From Laceyella putida (lineage in GTDB: Bacteria; Bacillota; Bacilli; Thermoactinomycetales; Thermoactinomycetaceae), in the NCBI RefSeq assembly GCF_042665195.1, contig NZ_JBHTBW010000062.1, positions 80,817 through 144,816 of the forward strand: a stretch of 64,000 bases of DNA, read 5' to 3'. Of the stretch, positions 1 to 8,219 are shown in pieces. Numbering within the stretch: position 1 is the first letter of the stretch; every line of letters starts with the position of its first letter. The translations under genes and the position numbers were made by a program. A model generated the notes under the pieces. It was not told where the DNA came from, ran no database searches, and saw only the letters and a list, made by a program, of their open reading frames with translations.

Positions 1-295
1 ACGCCTGTGCATTGCGCGCGCGCTGGCAGTTGAACCGGATATTCTCTTGATGGACGAGCCCACATCCGCTCTTGACCCCATCTCCACACTGAAAATCGAG
101 GAACTCGTGCAAGAGTTGAAGAAAAACTACACGATTGTCATCGTGACCCACAACATGCAGCAAGCGGCGCGCATCTCTGACAAAACCGCCTTTTTCTTAA
201 ATGGTGATCTCATTGAGTACAATGATACTGACAAGCTTTTCTCAAACCCGGATCATCAACAGACTGAAGATTACATTACAGGCCGTTTCGGTTAA
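1..295 (+). CDS. pstB: Phosphate ABC transporter ATP-binding protein PstB, C-terminal part
   Basis: Open reading enters from the left edge in frame 2, so the start lies outside the window. The visible part reads RLCIARAL (end of the ABC signature region), then the Walker B and D-loop segment ILLMDEPTSALDP and the H-loop IVTHNMQQA, typical of PstB. It energises high-affinity phosphate import at the inner face of the membrane together with PstA, PstC and PstS. The stop is 24 bases before the phoU start, the usual pstB-phoU order, which supports PstB over other ABC ATPases. Roughly 97 of about 250-270 residues are present. Confidence 0.93.
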   Translation, partial: RLCIARALAVEPDILLMDEPTSALDPISTLKIEELVQELKKNYTIVIVTHNMQQAARISDKTAFFLNGDLIEYNDTDKLFSNPDHQQTEDYITGRFG

Positions 296-319
296 TGAGC
301 GGTTTAAGGAGGAGTTTGA

Positions 320-970
320 ATGCGTCCATTTGATCAGTCGTTGCAAGAAGTGAAACGTTTGTTGTTAAAGATGGGTGAGAGATTGGAAATCGCGATCGAC
401 AAAGCGGTTCGTTCGCTGGCTACTCAGAATGACGTGTTGGCCCAGCAAGTGGTATTGGAAGACAAAGAGATGGATCGGCTGGAAACCGTGATTGACGACA
501 CGGTCGCCAAACTGATTGCGACACAGCAACCGGTGGCCAAAGATCTGCGCCTCTTAATCGCCGCGATCAAAATCGCATCTGACATGGAGCGGATGGCCGA
601 TTTGGCAGTCAACATCGCCCAAGTCACCATTCAGATGAAAGAGGACAAGCTCACGCTGTTTAAGGAACTGATCGATATCCCGAAAATGGCGCAAGTCACC
701 CAAAAAATGGTGAATGATGGAATTAACAGTTATATTGATGGCAATGTTGAATTGGCAAAGCAACTGGCTAAGACGGATGATCAAGTAGACAAGATGTATT
801 TTGACCTCCTTAAGGAGCTAAGCGCGTATATGCAAGGGAACCAACATGTGGAAGTGGCCATGAAACTAAGCTTTGTGGCCCGCTATCTGGAGCGGATCGC
901 CGACCATGCGACCAATATCGCGGAGAGTATTGTGTATATCGAGACAGGAAATCATGTGGACTTAAATTAA
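320..970 (+). CDS. phoU: Phosphate transport system regulatory protein PhoU
   Basis: 216 residues, the usual PhoU length, all-helical, made of two repeats of a three-helix bundle. Each repeat carries the metal-binding type motif around D-x-x-x-D/E-R-M-A-D (SDMERMADLAVNIA near residues 87-100 and LERIADHATNIAESI near 190-204). PhoU couples the Pst transporter to the PhoR sensor kinase and lowers Pst activity when phosphate is ample. The SD AAGGAGGA at 306-313 lies 6 bases before the ATG. It directly follows pstB and ends the operon with a terminator. Confidence 0.95.
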   Translation: MRPFDQSLQEVKRLLLKMGERLEIAIDKAVRSLATQNDVLAQQVVLEDKEMDRLETVIDDTVAKLIATQQPVAKDLRLLIAAIKIASDMERMADLAVNIAQVTIQMKEDKLTLFKELIDIPKMAQVTQKMVNDGINSYIDGNVELAKQLAKTDDQVDKMYFDLLKELSAYMQGNQHVEVAMKLSFVARYLERIADHATNIAESIVYIETGNHVDLN

Positions 971-1009
971 ATGAGCCCCCCTTCAGCATAAGCTGGTCAA
1001 ATAGATCAA

Positions 1010-1046
1010 ACAGCCCGCCCAACAACTCAGGCGGGCTGTTTTATTT
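1010..1046 (+). terminator. Rho-independent terminator after phoU
   Basis: A 10-bp perfect stem, ACAGCCCGCC with GGCGGGCTGT, and a 10-base loop, followed by a T-rich tail. It closes the pst-phoU operon. Confidence 0.9.
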
Positions 1047-1101
1047 TGTGTAAAAAACAAAAATGATTCCGTTTATATAGGGATAATACGGCTTAACATC
1101 G

Positions 1102-1130
1102 TTTACAAATCGTAATAATTACGATATATT
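1102..1130 (+). promoter_or_regulatory. Sigma-A promoter overlapped by a Zur box
   Basis: A -35 TTTACA (1102-1107) and -10 TATATT (1125-1130) are 17 bases apart. The perfect 7-1-7 palindrome TCGTAATAATTACGA (1110-1124) fills the spacer. This is the B. subtilis Zur consensus, which is known to repress zinc-uptake genes when zinc is plentiful. Repression by steric block of this promoter is inferred. Confidence 0.85.
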
Positions 1131-1162
1131 AGGTCTGGTAAAAGAAAGAGGGGGCGACGAGC

Positions 1163-2365
1163 ATGCAATCGAAAATTCCAGTGACTGTGTTGAGCGGATA
1201 CCTTGGTTCAGGCAAAACGACGATATTAAACCATGTCCTGAACAATCGCCAAGGCTTAAAAGTGGCCGTGATTGTGAATGATATGAGCGAAATCAATATT
1301 GATGCCAACTTGATCGGCAAAGAGGCGAATCTGTCCCGCACTGAAGAGAGGTTGGTTGAGCTGTCCAACGGATGCATCTGTTGCACGTTAAGAGAGGATT
1401 TGTTAAAGGAAGTGGAACGACTGGCCAAAGAAAATCGCTATGACTATATCTTGATTGAATCAACCGGGATCAGCGAGCCGATTCCGGTCGCGCAAACTTT
1501 TACCTATTCGGATGAGGAGAATGGCATCGATCTTCCGTCCTTGTGCCGATTGGATACCATGGTCACGGTAGTGGATGCCCATCGGTTTTGGCATGATTTC
1601 TCGTCTGGGGAGAGTTTGCTTGACCGCAAGCAAGCGCTGGGGGAAGAAGACACCCGGGATGTGGTCAGCTTGCTGATTGATCAGATTGAGTTTTGCGATG
1701 TGTTGATATTAAACAAATGCGACATGATTTCAGCGGAAGAGGCCGATCGGCTAGAGGCCGTGTTGCGCAAATTGCAACCGAAGGCCAAGTTCATTCGCGC
1801 TGCCCACGGCCAAGTGGATCCCAAGGAGATCTTGCATACAGAACGCTTTGATTTTGAAGAGGCAAGCCAATCGGCTGGATGGATCAAAGAGTTGCAAACG
1901 GAACACACTCCGGAAACGGATGAGTATGGCATAACCTCGTTTGTTTACCGCCGCCGACGCCCCTTTCACCCTGAGCGGCTAAACGACTGGCTGTACCAAT
2001 GGCCGGAAGAAGTGGTGCGCGCCAAAGGGATGTTGTGGCTGGCCACCCGAAATGAGTTGGCGGTTCAATTTAGCCAAGCGGGGCCATCGATCCAAATGGG
2101 CGCGGAAGGATATTGGATTGCCGCGATGCCGGAAGAAGAGCAACGGGAAGTGTTGGCTGAGTATCCGGAGATTCAAGCGACGTGGGACGAGTTATACGGT
2201 GACCGGATGACAGAGCTTGTCATAATTGGCATCGACCTGAATCGTAGCGAGATTGAGGCGCAGTTGGACGCGTTATTGTTGACGGATGAAGAGATGGAGC
2301 TGGATTGGAGCCGGTTTCCTGATCCGCTGCCGCAAGAGCATATTGTAGAACAAGAGATGGCGTAA
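1163..2365 (+). CDS. zagA: CobW/COG0523 family zinc metallochaperone GTPase (YciC/ZagA type)
   Basis: 400 residues, close to B. subtilis YciC. The N-terminal G domain shows the P-loop GYLGSGKTTIL (about residues 12-22), the zinc-binding NGCICCTLREDLL (about 69-81), ESTGISEP as switch region and LNKCD as guanine-specificity motif. The CobW C-terminal domain follows (FVYRRRRPFHPERL). Members deliver zinc to client enzymes under zinc starvation. The Zur box over its promoter fixes the metal as zinc rather than cobalt or nickel. It is monocistronic, flanked by terminators. The start ATG has a G-rich SD about 8 bases upstream. The client is not evident from the context. Confidence 0.88.
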   Translation: MQSKIPVTVLSGYLGSGKTTILNHVLNNRQGLKVAVIVNDMSEINIDANLIGKEANLSRTEERLVELSNGCICCTLREDLLKEVERLAKENRYDYILIESTGISEPIPVAQTFTYSDEENGIDLPSLCRLDTMVTVVDAHRFWHDFSSGESLLDRKQALGEEDTRDVVSLLIDQIEFCDVLILNKCDMISAEEADRLEAVLRKLQPKAKFIRAAHGQVDPKEILHTERFDFEEASQSAGWIKELQTEHTPETDEYGITSFVYRRRRPFHPERLNDWLYQWPEEVVRAKGMLWLATRNELAVQFSQAGPSIQMGAEGYWIAAMPEEEQREVLAEYPEIQATWDELYGDRMTELVIIGIDLNRSEIEAQLDALLLTDEEMELDWSRFPDPLPQEHIVEQEMA

Positions 2366-2367
2366 TC

Positions 2368-2414
2368 ATGAACGACGCCCAGCAGCAATGTGTTAGCTGC
2401 TGGGCGTCGTTCAT
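2368..2414. terminator. Long hairpin terminator after the Zur-regulated GTPase gene
   Basis: A 19-bp perfect inverted repeat (2368-2386 with 2396-2414) with a 9-base loop, starting three bases after the stop codon. There is no long T-run, so its strength as a terminator is uncertain. It could act in either direction. Confidence 0.65.
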
Positions 2415-2529
2415 TAGAGCATTTGTTCGGTTTTTGTTACCGAAAAACTGGAAGCAGAAAATTTGCTCGTGTTACAATAGGAAGGTACGAAAAAAATGAA
2501 TCGACCCAGCGAAATCCAGGAAAAAAGGT

Positions 2530-5196
2530 GTGAAAACATTCGTGAGCAAGTTGATATTAGTGGATGGCAATAGTATTGCTTATCGTGCGTTTTATGCTCT
2601 TCCGTTATTGACCAATTCAAGTGGCGTCTATACCAATGCGGTGTACGGTTTTGCGATGATGCTGATGAAAATCATCGAGGAAGAAAAACCAACCCACATG
2701 CTGGTGGCCTTTGATGCCGGGAAAACGACGTTTCGCCATGAAAGCTATCAGGAATATAAAGGGACCCGCCAGAAAACCCCAGGTGAGTTGGCGGAGCAAC
2801 TTCCACTCGTGCAAGAGCTGCTGCACGCGTTTCAAGTGCCTACGTATGAGTTGGCCAATTATGAAGCGGACGACATTATCGGAACCTTGGCGAAGGAATG
2901 TGGCCCCCAGGGCGTTGAAACTTTGATCGTCAGCGGGGATAAAGATTTGTTGCAATTGGTGGATGAACATGTAGAGCTCCTTTTGACCCGAAAAGGGGTA
3001 ACGGAGACGGAACGTTATGATGTCCAGGCGATCCGGGATAAGTACGGGTTATCCCCGTTGCAGATCATTGATCTCAAAGGGTTAATGGGAGACTCATCCG
3101 ACAATATCCCGGGCATTCCCGGTGTGGGTGAGAAGACGGCCTTAAAACTATTGGCCCAATACCCGTCCGTCGAGGAAGTGATCGCCCATGTGGATGAGTT
3201 GCCCGGCAAGAAGCTGCAGGAAAAAGTGCGTGAACATCAAGAGCAGGCACTGCTCAGCAAAAAGCTGGCCACGATTTATACCAAAGTGCCGCTCGAGTTC
3301 GGTTTGGAGGCTTTACAATTGCCCGAACGGGATCCGGAGCGGATCGCCGAATTTTTCAAGAAGATGGAGTTTAAAACGTTATTGTCCCGCATTGGAAAAC
3401 AAGACCAAGCCGCAGGGAAAACAGGGCAAACGGCAACGAGCGATGTAACTGTCCGGGAAGTGACCTCCGTGTCGGAGTTGGTTGAAGCGCAGGAGATCTT
3501 TGACCAAGACACTCTCGCCTTGTTTGTCGAAGCGACAGAAGACAACCCGCATCGCGCAGAGGTGATCGGTTTATCCGTTTCCGACGGAGAGACGCAGCTA
3601 TACCTGCCCTATTCGCTGGTGGAGGAAAGTGAATTCGTGCGTGACTGGCTCATGGATCCAAAGCGCCACAAGCTGGTGTATGATTTGAAAAAGACACAGA
3701 TTGTGTTGGCGAACAAAGGGATAGAGGTAGCAGGGCTTTCGTTTGACGTTTTGTTGGCGGCGTATTTGCTTGATCCGTCTGAATCGCAGATGGAATTGAG
3801 TGATATCATAGCCCGTTACGGGAAAGAGCCGATTCCCTCGGACGACGAAGTGTATGGAAAGGGTGCGAAACGTAAAGTGCCCACAGGGGAAGCACTCGCC
3901 CGTCATCTCGCCGCCAAATCGAAGGCGATTTATCAAGTGGCGCCGACGCTCAAGCAAGAATTGACGGATACAGACCTAGATGAATTGATGTTTGGGTTGG
4001 AGATGCCGCTCTCCAGTGTGTTGGCCGATATGGAGCGGCAAGGCGTCCACATCGATAAGGATCGGTTGGAAGAACTCGGCGTGGAGCTGAAGCACAGCTT
4101 GGATCGGTTGGAACAGGAGATATATGAGCTGGCGGGCACCACGTTTAACATCAATTCGCACAAACAATTGGGTGAAATCCTGTTTGACAAGCTGGGGCTG
4201 CCTGTATTGAAGAAGACGAAGACGGGTTATTCGACAAGCGCGGATGTACTGGAAAAGCTGGCGCCCCAACACGAAATTGTTGAGAAGATTTTACACTACC
4301 GCCAAGTCGGAAAGTTGTATTCTACTTATATTGAGGGTTTGAAAAAAGAAATTGGCCCTGACGGCAAGATCCATACCCGGTTTAACCAAACGGTCACCGC
4401 GACAGGTCGCTTGAGTTCGACTGAGCCAAACCTGCAGAATATCCCGATTCGGATGGAGGAAGGCCGACGGATTCGCCAAGTGTTCATCCCGTCTGAGCCC
4501 GGCTGGCACATCCTGGCCGCTGATTATTCGCAGATTGAGTTGCGTGTGCTTGCCCATATCGCCGAAGATGAGCAACTCCAAAAGGCATTTAAAGAAGACA
4601 AAGATATTCATACTCAAACGGCAATGGATGTATTTGGTGTGGCTGAAGATGAGGTCACTTCCCTGATGCGCCGCCAAGCGAAGGCGGTCAATTTCGGGAT
4701 CGTTTATGGAATCAGCGGTTTCGGATTGGCGAGGGGCTTGGACATCGCCCAAAAAGAAGCCCGTGAATTCATCGATCGCTATTTCGAAACCTATCCGGGC
4801 GTAAAGCGATACATGGATTCCATTGTGGAGCAGGCGCGTCGGGATGGTTACGTCGCCACTTTATCGGGCCGGCGCCGATACTTGCCAAGCATCAACGCGA
4901 AAAACTTTGGTGAGCGCAGTTTTGCGGAGCGCACCGCGATGAATACGCCAATCCAAGGAACGGCGGCGGATATTATCAAACTGGCGATGGTGAAGTTGGC
5001 GCGGGCGATGAAAGAACGGAATTTGGCGAGCCGGATGTTGCTGCAAGTGCATGACGAATTGATCTTTGAAGTTCCTGAAGCCGAGCTGGAGGAAATGAAA
5101 GACTTGGTCGTTGCGGTGATGGAAGATGCGTTGCCGTTATCCGTGCCGCTCAAAGTCGATGTGAATGTTGGGGAAACTTGGTATGAAGCGAAATGA
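2530..5196 (+). CDS. polA: DNA polymerase I without proofreading activity
   Basis: 888 residues. The N-terminal 5'-3' exonuclease (about 1-290) shows LVDGNSIAYRAFYALP and ANYEADDIIGTLA. The middle domain lacks the acidic DxE residues (LALFVEATED in place of the DTET type), as known for Bacillus-type Pol I, so no 3'-5' editing is expected. The polymerase domain has motif A DYSQIELRVLAH, the O-helix RRQAKAVNFGIVYG with Phe at the dideoxy-discriminating place, and motif C HDELIFEVP. It fills repair gaps and replaces Okazaki primers. The start is ambiguous: GTG at 2530, or GTG at 2542 which gives the usual MSKLILVDGNS beginning. mutM follows. Confidence 0.97.
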   Translation: MKTFVSKLILVDGNSIAYRAFYALPLLTNSSGVYTNAVYGFAMMLMKIIEEEKPTHMLVAFDAGKTTFRHESYQEYKGTRQKTPGELAEQLPLVQELLHAFQVPTYELANYEADDIIGTLAKECGPQGVETLIVSGDKDLLQLVDEHVELLLTRKGVTETERYDVQAIRDKYGLSPLQIIDLKGLMGDSSDNIPGIPGVGEKTALKLLAQYPSVEEVIAHVDELPGKKLQEKVREHQEQALLSKKLATIYTKVPLEFGLEALQLPERDPERIAEFFKKMEFKTLLSRIGKQDQAAGKTGQTATSDVTVREVTSVSELVEAQEIFDQDTLALFVEATEDNPHRAEVIGLSVSDGETQLYLPYSLVEESEFVRDWLMDPKRHKLVYDLKKTQIVLANKGIEVAGLSFDVLLAAYLLDPSESQMELSDIIARYGKEPIPSDDEVYGKGAKRKVPTGEALARHLAAKSKAIYQVAPTLKQELTDTDLDELMFGLEMPLSSVLADMERQGVHIDKDRLEELGVELKHSLDRLEQEIYELAGTTFNINSHKQLGEILFDKLGLPVLKKTKTGYSTSADVLEKLAPQHEIVEKILHYRQVGKLYSTYIEGLKKEIGPDGKIHTRFNQTVTATGRLSSTEPNLQNIPIRMEEGRRIRQVFIPSEPGWHILAADYSQIELRVLAHIAEDEQLQKAFKEDKDIHTQTAMDVFGVAEDEVTSLMRRQAKAVNFGIVYGISGFGLARGLDIAQKEAREFIDRYFETYPGVKRYMDSIVEQARRDGYVATLSGRRRYLPSINAKNFGERSFAERTAMNTPIQGTAADIIKLAMVKLARAMKERNLASRMLLQVHDELIFEVPEAELEEMKDLVVAVMEDALPLSVPLKVDVNVGETWYEAK

Positions 5197-5225
5197 TCCA
5201 CTAGAGGGGTCCTTCATGAGCCGAG

Positions 5226-5255
5226 CCGCCATTTCGGAAAGCAAGTGGCGGTTTT
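5226..5255 (+). terminator. Weak hairpin with T-run between polA and mutM
   Basis: CCGCCA pairs with TGGCGG around an imperfect 14-base middle and is followed by TTTT. It lies upstream of the mutM SD and would allow partial read-through. Confidence 0.4.
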
Positions 5256-5289
5256 GAGCTTATGTCTGTATATGGGGGAGGGAGACTCA

Positions 5290-6114
5290 GTGCCTGAATT
5301 GCCTGAGGTAGAAACTGTACGAAAAACATTAAAGCGCTTGGTAGTGGGAAAAACGATTGCCGATGTGACGGTGAAGCTGCCGCGCATCATTCAACATCCG
5401 GATGATGTGGAGCTGTTTCGCCAACAGCTGATCGGTTGTACCATTACGGACGTGCAACGGCGGGGAAAATTTTTAAAAATCATCTGTCCTCCATGGGTGC
5501 TCGTTTCCCATCTGCGCATGGAAGGAAAGTATCGGTTGGCAGAAGAAACCGACCCGCTGGAGAAGCATACGCATGTGATATTTCAGTTTACGGATGGCAC
5601 GCAGTTGCGTTATCACGATGTGCGCCAGTTTGGCACGATGCATTTGTTTACCCTTGGGGAAGAGGAACAGCGGAAACCGCTTAATAAGTTGGGACCGGAA
5701 CCGTTATCTGACTCATTTACGCTGGAGTGGTTCCAAACGACGTTAGCCCAGCGAAAAGCCAAAGTGAAAGTGGTTTTGTTAAATCAGGAATATCTCGTTG
5801 GCTTAGGCAATATTTATGTGGACGAGTCCCTTTTTGGAGCGGGGATTCATCCGGAACGCACCGCGGCTTCCTTGACGGAGGAAGAAGTGGAGCGATTGTA
5901 TCACAGCATTAAGAAAACCTTGACAGAAGCTGTTGAGTTGGGCGGTTCCTCGGTGCGATCCTATCTCAATGGGGAAGGGGAGATGGGGATGTTCCAGCTC
6001 AAGATCCAAGTATATGGACGGAAAGGTGAACCGTGCGGGCGGTGCGGCAGTCCGATTGAGCGGATTGTCGTGGGTGGACGAGGCACCCATATCTGTCGGG
6101 TATGTCAAAGGTAA
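5290..6114 (+). CDS. mutM: Formamidopyrimidine-DNA glycosylase MutM/Fpg
   Basis: 274 residues, usual length. It removes oxidised purines (8-oxoguanine, FaPy) and nicks the abasic site. The GTG at 5290 is chosen because the family needs Pro as the first mature residue: the product begins MPELPEVETVRK with catalytic Pro2 and Glu3. An upstream in-frame ATG at 5245 would bury Pro2. The SD is the G-rich run at 5274-5283. The C-terminal zinc finger is complete (CGRCGSPIERI ... HICRVCQ). The polA-mutM order matches B. subtilis and puts both in base-excision repair. Confidence 0.96.
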   Translation: MPELPEVETVRKTLKRLVVGKTIADVTVKLPRIIQHPDDVELFRQQLIGCTITDVQRRGKFLKIICPPWVLVSHLRMEGKYRLAEETDPLEKHTHVIFQFTDGTQLRYHDVRQFGTMHLFTLGEEEQRKPLNKLGPEPLSDSFTLEWFQTTLAQRKAKVKVVLLNQEYLVGLGNIYVDESLFGAGIHPERTAASLTEEEVERLYHSIKKTLTEAVELGGSSVRSYLNGEGEMGMFQLKIQVYGRKGEPCGRCGSPIERIVVGGRGTHICRVCQR

Positions 6115-6178
6115 CCCCATTCTGGGCCTCTTTCATAAGATAGGTGGTATCAGCCTATCAAAGAAGAGGTGACTCACC

Positions 6179-6838
6179 ATGTGGCACGGGTTATCGGTGA
6201 TTTGGTTAGCGTTGGCGGTAAGTGTAGACGGCTTCGGCGCTGGAACGACATTTGGCATGAGAAAGGTGCGCATTCCCTTTTTCTCCATCATGATTATCGC
6301 CAGTTGTTCCGGGGCTGTCATTTATATGGCAATGCTTTTGGGGAAAGGGATTGCCCGTCTCTTCTCTCCTGCGCTCATGCATGAGTTTGGAGCCATTCTC
6401 TTTATGGCGCTAGGCGTGATTGCGTTGGTGCAAGCGTTTCGTCCACAGAGGGATACCGGTACGAGGGTGGTTGCCCAGCAATCAGATTCGGCGCAACCCA
6501 CCATTTGGACCTTTCATCTGGAAAAGTGGGGGCTGGTTGTGCAAATTTTAAAAACCCCCATGGCCGCAGACATGGATGCGTCCGGCACAATTTCGGGTTA
6601 TGAAGCCGTCTTGTTGGGTGCGGCCCTTTCATTGGACGCTTTCGCCGCCGGTTTGGGGGCTGCGTTTATGGGCATGTCTCCCCTGGTGGTGGCATTGGTC
6701 ATTTCGTTGATGAGTGCGGCTTGTTTGCGGTTGGGAATGTGGTTTGGCTTTATGAACGCGGAGCGGGCCCAATTTCGCTGGATGGGATATGTGCCGGGAA
6801 TCTTTTTTATCGTGTTGGGTTTGCTACGGTTTTTTTAG
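6179..6838 (+). CDS. ytaF: Sporulation membrane protein YtaF (MntP-like family)
   Basis: 219 residues with about six hydrophobic segments in two related halves. Each half has an Asp in a membrane helix (SVDGFGAGTTFG near residue 13 and SLDAFAAGLGAAF near 148), the hallmark of MntP/YtaF putative cation exporters. In B. subtilis ytaF lies in the same place between mutM and coaE and is known as a sporulation membrane protein. The transported substrate cannot be read from the sequence. SD GAGGTGA precedes the ATG. The stop is 13 bases before the coaE start, suggesting one operon. Confidence 0.88.
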   Translation: MWHGLSVIWLALAVSVDGFGAGTTFGMRKVRIPFFSIMIIASCSGAVIYMAMLLGKGIARLFSPALMHEFGAILFMALGVIALVQAFRPQRDTGTRVVAQQSDSAQPTIWTFHLEKWGLVVQILKTPMAADMDASGTISGYEAVLLGAALSLDAFAAGLGAAFMGMSPLVVALVISLMSAACLRLGMWFGFMNAERAQFRWMGYVPGIFFIVLGLLRFF

Positions 6839-6851
6839 AGGAGCGATGCAG

Positions 6852-7454
6852 ATGATTTTCGGATTAACCGGTGGGATCGCGACAGGAAAAAGCACAGTGG
6901 CTCAAATGTTGAGAGAGCGGGGAGCGGTCATCATTGATGCGGATCAAGTGGCACGGGAAGTGGTCGAACCGGGAACTGAAGGGTTGGCGCGGGTCGTTGC
7001 CACCTTTGGAAATGAAGTGTTGGATGAGGCGGGTAGATTAAACCGCCCGGCGCTGGGGAGCATCATTTTTCATGATGAAGGGGCAAGGCGCAAGCTGAAC
7101 CAACTCCTTCATCCGCTCATCATGGGCAAAATGAGGCAAGATGCGGAGAAGGCGCGGCAAGCGGATCCGCGAGCTGTCATCATATGGGATGTGCCGCTGT
7201 TGATCGAAGAGAAGATGACGCCGTTGGTGGATGAAGTCATCTTGGTCTACGTGCCGGAATCGATTCAGTTGGCGAGGCTGATGGACCGAAATCAGTTGAG
7301 CGAACAGGAAGCGAAGGCACGCATTGCGTCCCAGCTCGGGATCGAGGAGAAAAAACAGTGGGCTGATTATGTGATCGACAATAGCGGCACGCTGGAAGAG
7401 ACAGAGAAGCAGGTTGAGTGCTTATGGAACGATCTGTCCTTAAAAAATGGGTGA
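6852..7454 (+). CDS. coaE: Dephospho-CoA kinase
   Basis: 200 residues. Last step of coenzyme A synthesis: ATP-dependent phosphorylation of the 3'-hydroxyl of dephospho-CoA. The P-loop GGIATGKSTV (residues 6-15), DADQVAREVV and the lid-type VIWDVPLLIEE are all present. Of the two close ATGs, 6852 is preferred because the SD AGAGGAG (6837-6843) is 8 bases away, against 2 bases for 6846. Its 3' end overlaps the next gene by about 31 bases, so translation may be coupled. Confidence 0.95.
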   Translation: MIFGLTGGIATGKSTVAQMLRERGAVIIDADQVAREVVEPGTEGLARVVATFGNEVLDEAGRLNRPALGSIIFHDEGARRKLNQLLHPLIMGKMRQDAEKARQADPRAVIIWDVPLLIEEKMTPLVDEVILVYVPESIQLARLMDRNQLSEQEAKARIASQLGIEEKKQWADYVIDNSGTLEETEKQVECLWNDLSLKNG

Positions 7455-8068
7455 GACCGGGCCTGGATGCGTTGCCGAGCCCCAAAGCGAGCTGGATCGG
7501 ATTTTTGTTCCTTCTCTGGATGTTGTGGATCATGGTCACGCCGTGGCTCGACCGCCTCATTTATCCCTTAAAGTATGAACACTTGATTTTAAACAGTGCG
7601 GAAGCCACCGGAGCGGATCCGTTTTTGGTCATGGCCATTATCCGGGCCGAGTCCCAGTTTCAGCCGGAAGAGGAGTCCGCGGTGGGCGCGCAAGGATTGA
7701 TGCAACTGATGCCGGAGACCTTGGATTGGATGATTCAGCGCGGCGGATTTTCGCCAGCGCTCAGGGAGTATATCCGCGACCCGGCAATCAATATTCATAT
7801 GGGTTCTTGGTACATCTCTTACTTGACCAAACGGTATAACGGAAATAAAGTGGCCGTGATGGCCGCCTATAATTGTGGGCACAATCGGGTCACGCGGTGG
7901 CTGAACCAAGGGGTCTGGGATGGAACACGGCAGGGCGCGGCGCGGATACCCATCAAAGAGACACGGGAGTATGTGTACCGGGTCAGTTTTTATTATCAGA
8001 AATACAAAGAATGTTACCAGCATTTACTGAGAGATGATCAACACTTTTTGGAAGATCAGCAATTGTAA
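7424..8068 (+). CDS. Membrane-anchored lytic transglycosylase (SLT domain)
   Basis: About 214 residues. One N-terminal membrane segment (GFLFLLWMLWIMV, near residues 24-40) is followed by an Slt70-type domain: IIRAESQF with the catalytic Glu, AVGAQGLMQLMPET, and MAAYNCGHNRV near the end. It would cleave the glycan strands of peptidoglycan on the outer face of the membrane. The start is uncertain, GTG 7418 or ATG 7424, both inside the 3' end of coaE with no strong SD, suggesting coupling to coaE. Its conserved place behind coaE suggests a housekeeping role in wall growth or sporulation, but this is inferred. Confidence 0.88.
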   Translation: MERSVLKKWVRPGLDALPSPKASWIGFLFLLWMLWIMVTPWLDRLIYPLKYEHLILNSAEATGADPFLVMAIIRAESQFQPEEESAVGAQGLMQLMPETLDWMIQRGGFSPALREYIRDPAINIHMGSWYISYLTKRYNGNKVAVMAAYNCGHNRVTRWLNQGVWDGTRQGAARIPIKETREYVYRVSFYYQKYKECYQHLLRDDQHFLEDQQL

Positions 8069-8105
8069 AAAACAATAAATGCTGAATAATCAGCGCAATT
8101 AGAGT

Positions 8106-8135
8106 AACCTGTTCCGGCATTGGAGCGGGTTTTTT
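8106..8135 (+). terminator. Terminator of the mutM-ytaF-coaE-transglycosylase group
   Basis: A 10-bp stem with two G-T pairs (AACCTGTTCC with GGAGCGGGTT), 6-base loop and a run of T. Confidence 0.8.
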
Positions 8136-8144
8136 GTTTTTGTA

Positions 8145-8172
8145 TTGAAAAATGTGTTATACTGATTATAAT
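8145..8172 (+). promoter_or_regulatory. gapB promoter
   Basis: TTGAAA (8145-8150), 16-base spacer, TATAAT (8167-8172), about 48 bases before gapB. In B. subtilis gapB is repressed by CcpN during glycolysis. No CcpN site could be confirmed by eye. Confidence 0.75.
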
Positions 8173-8219
8173 AAAAAAGAGAGATGGTATGTAACATATA
8201 GCGAGGGGAGAGCGGCTTC

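Noticed and set aside
3450..3830. Proofreading exonuclease in PolA
   Set aside because: The domain fold is there but the DxE and later acidic residues are missing, as in other Bacillus-type enzymes.
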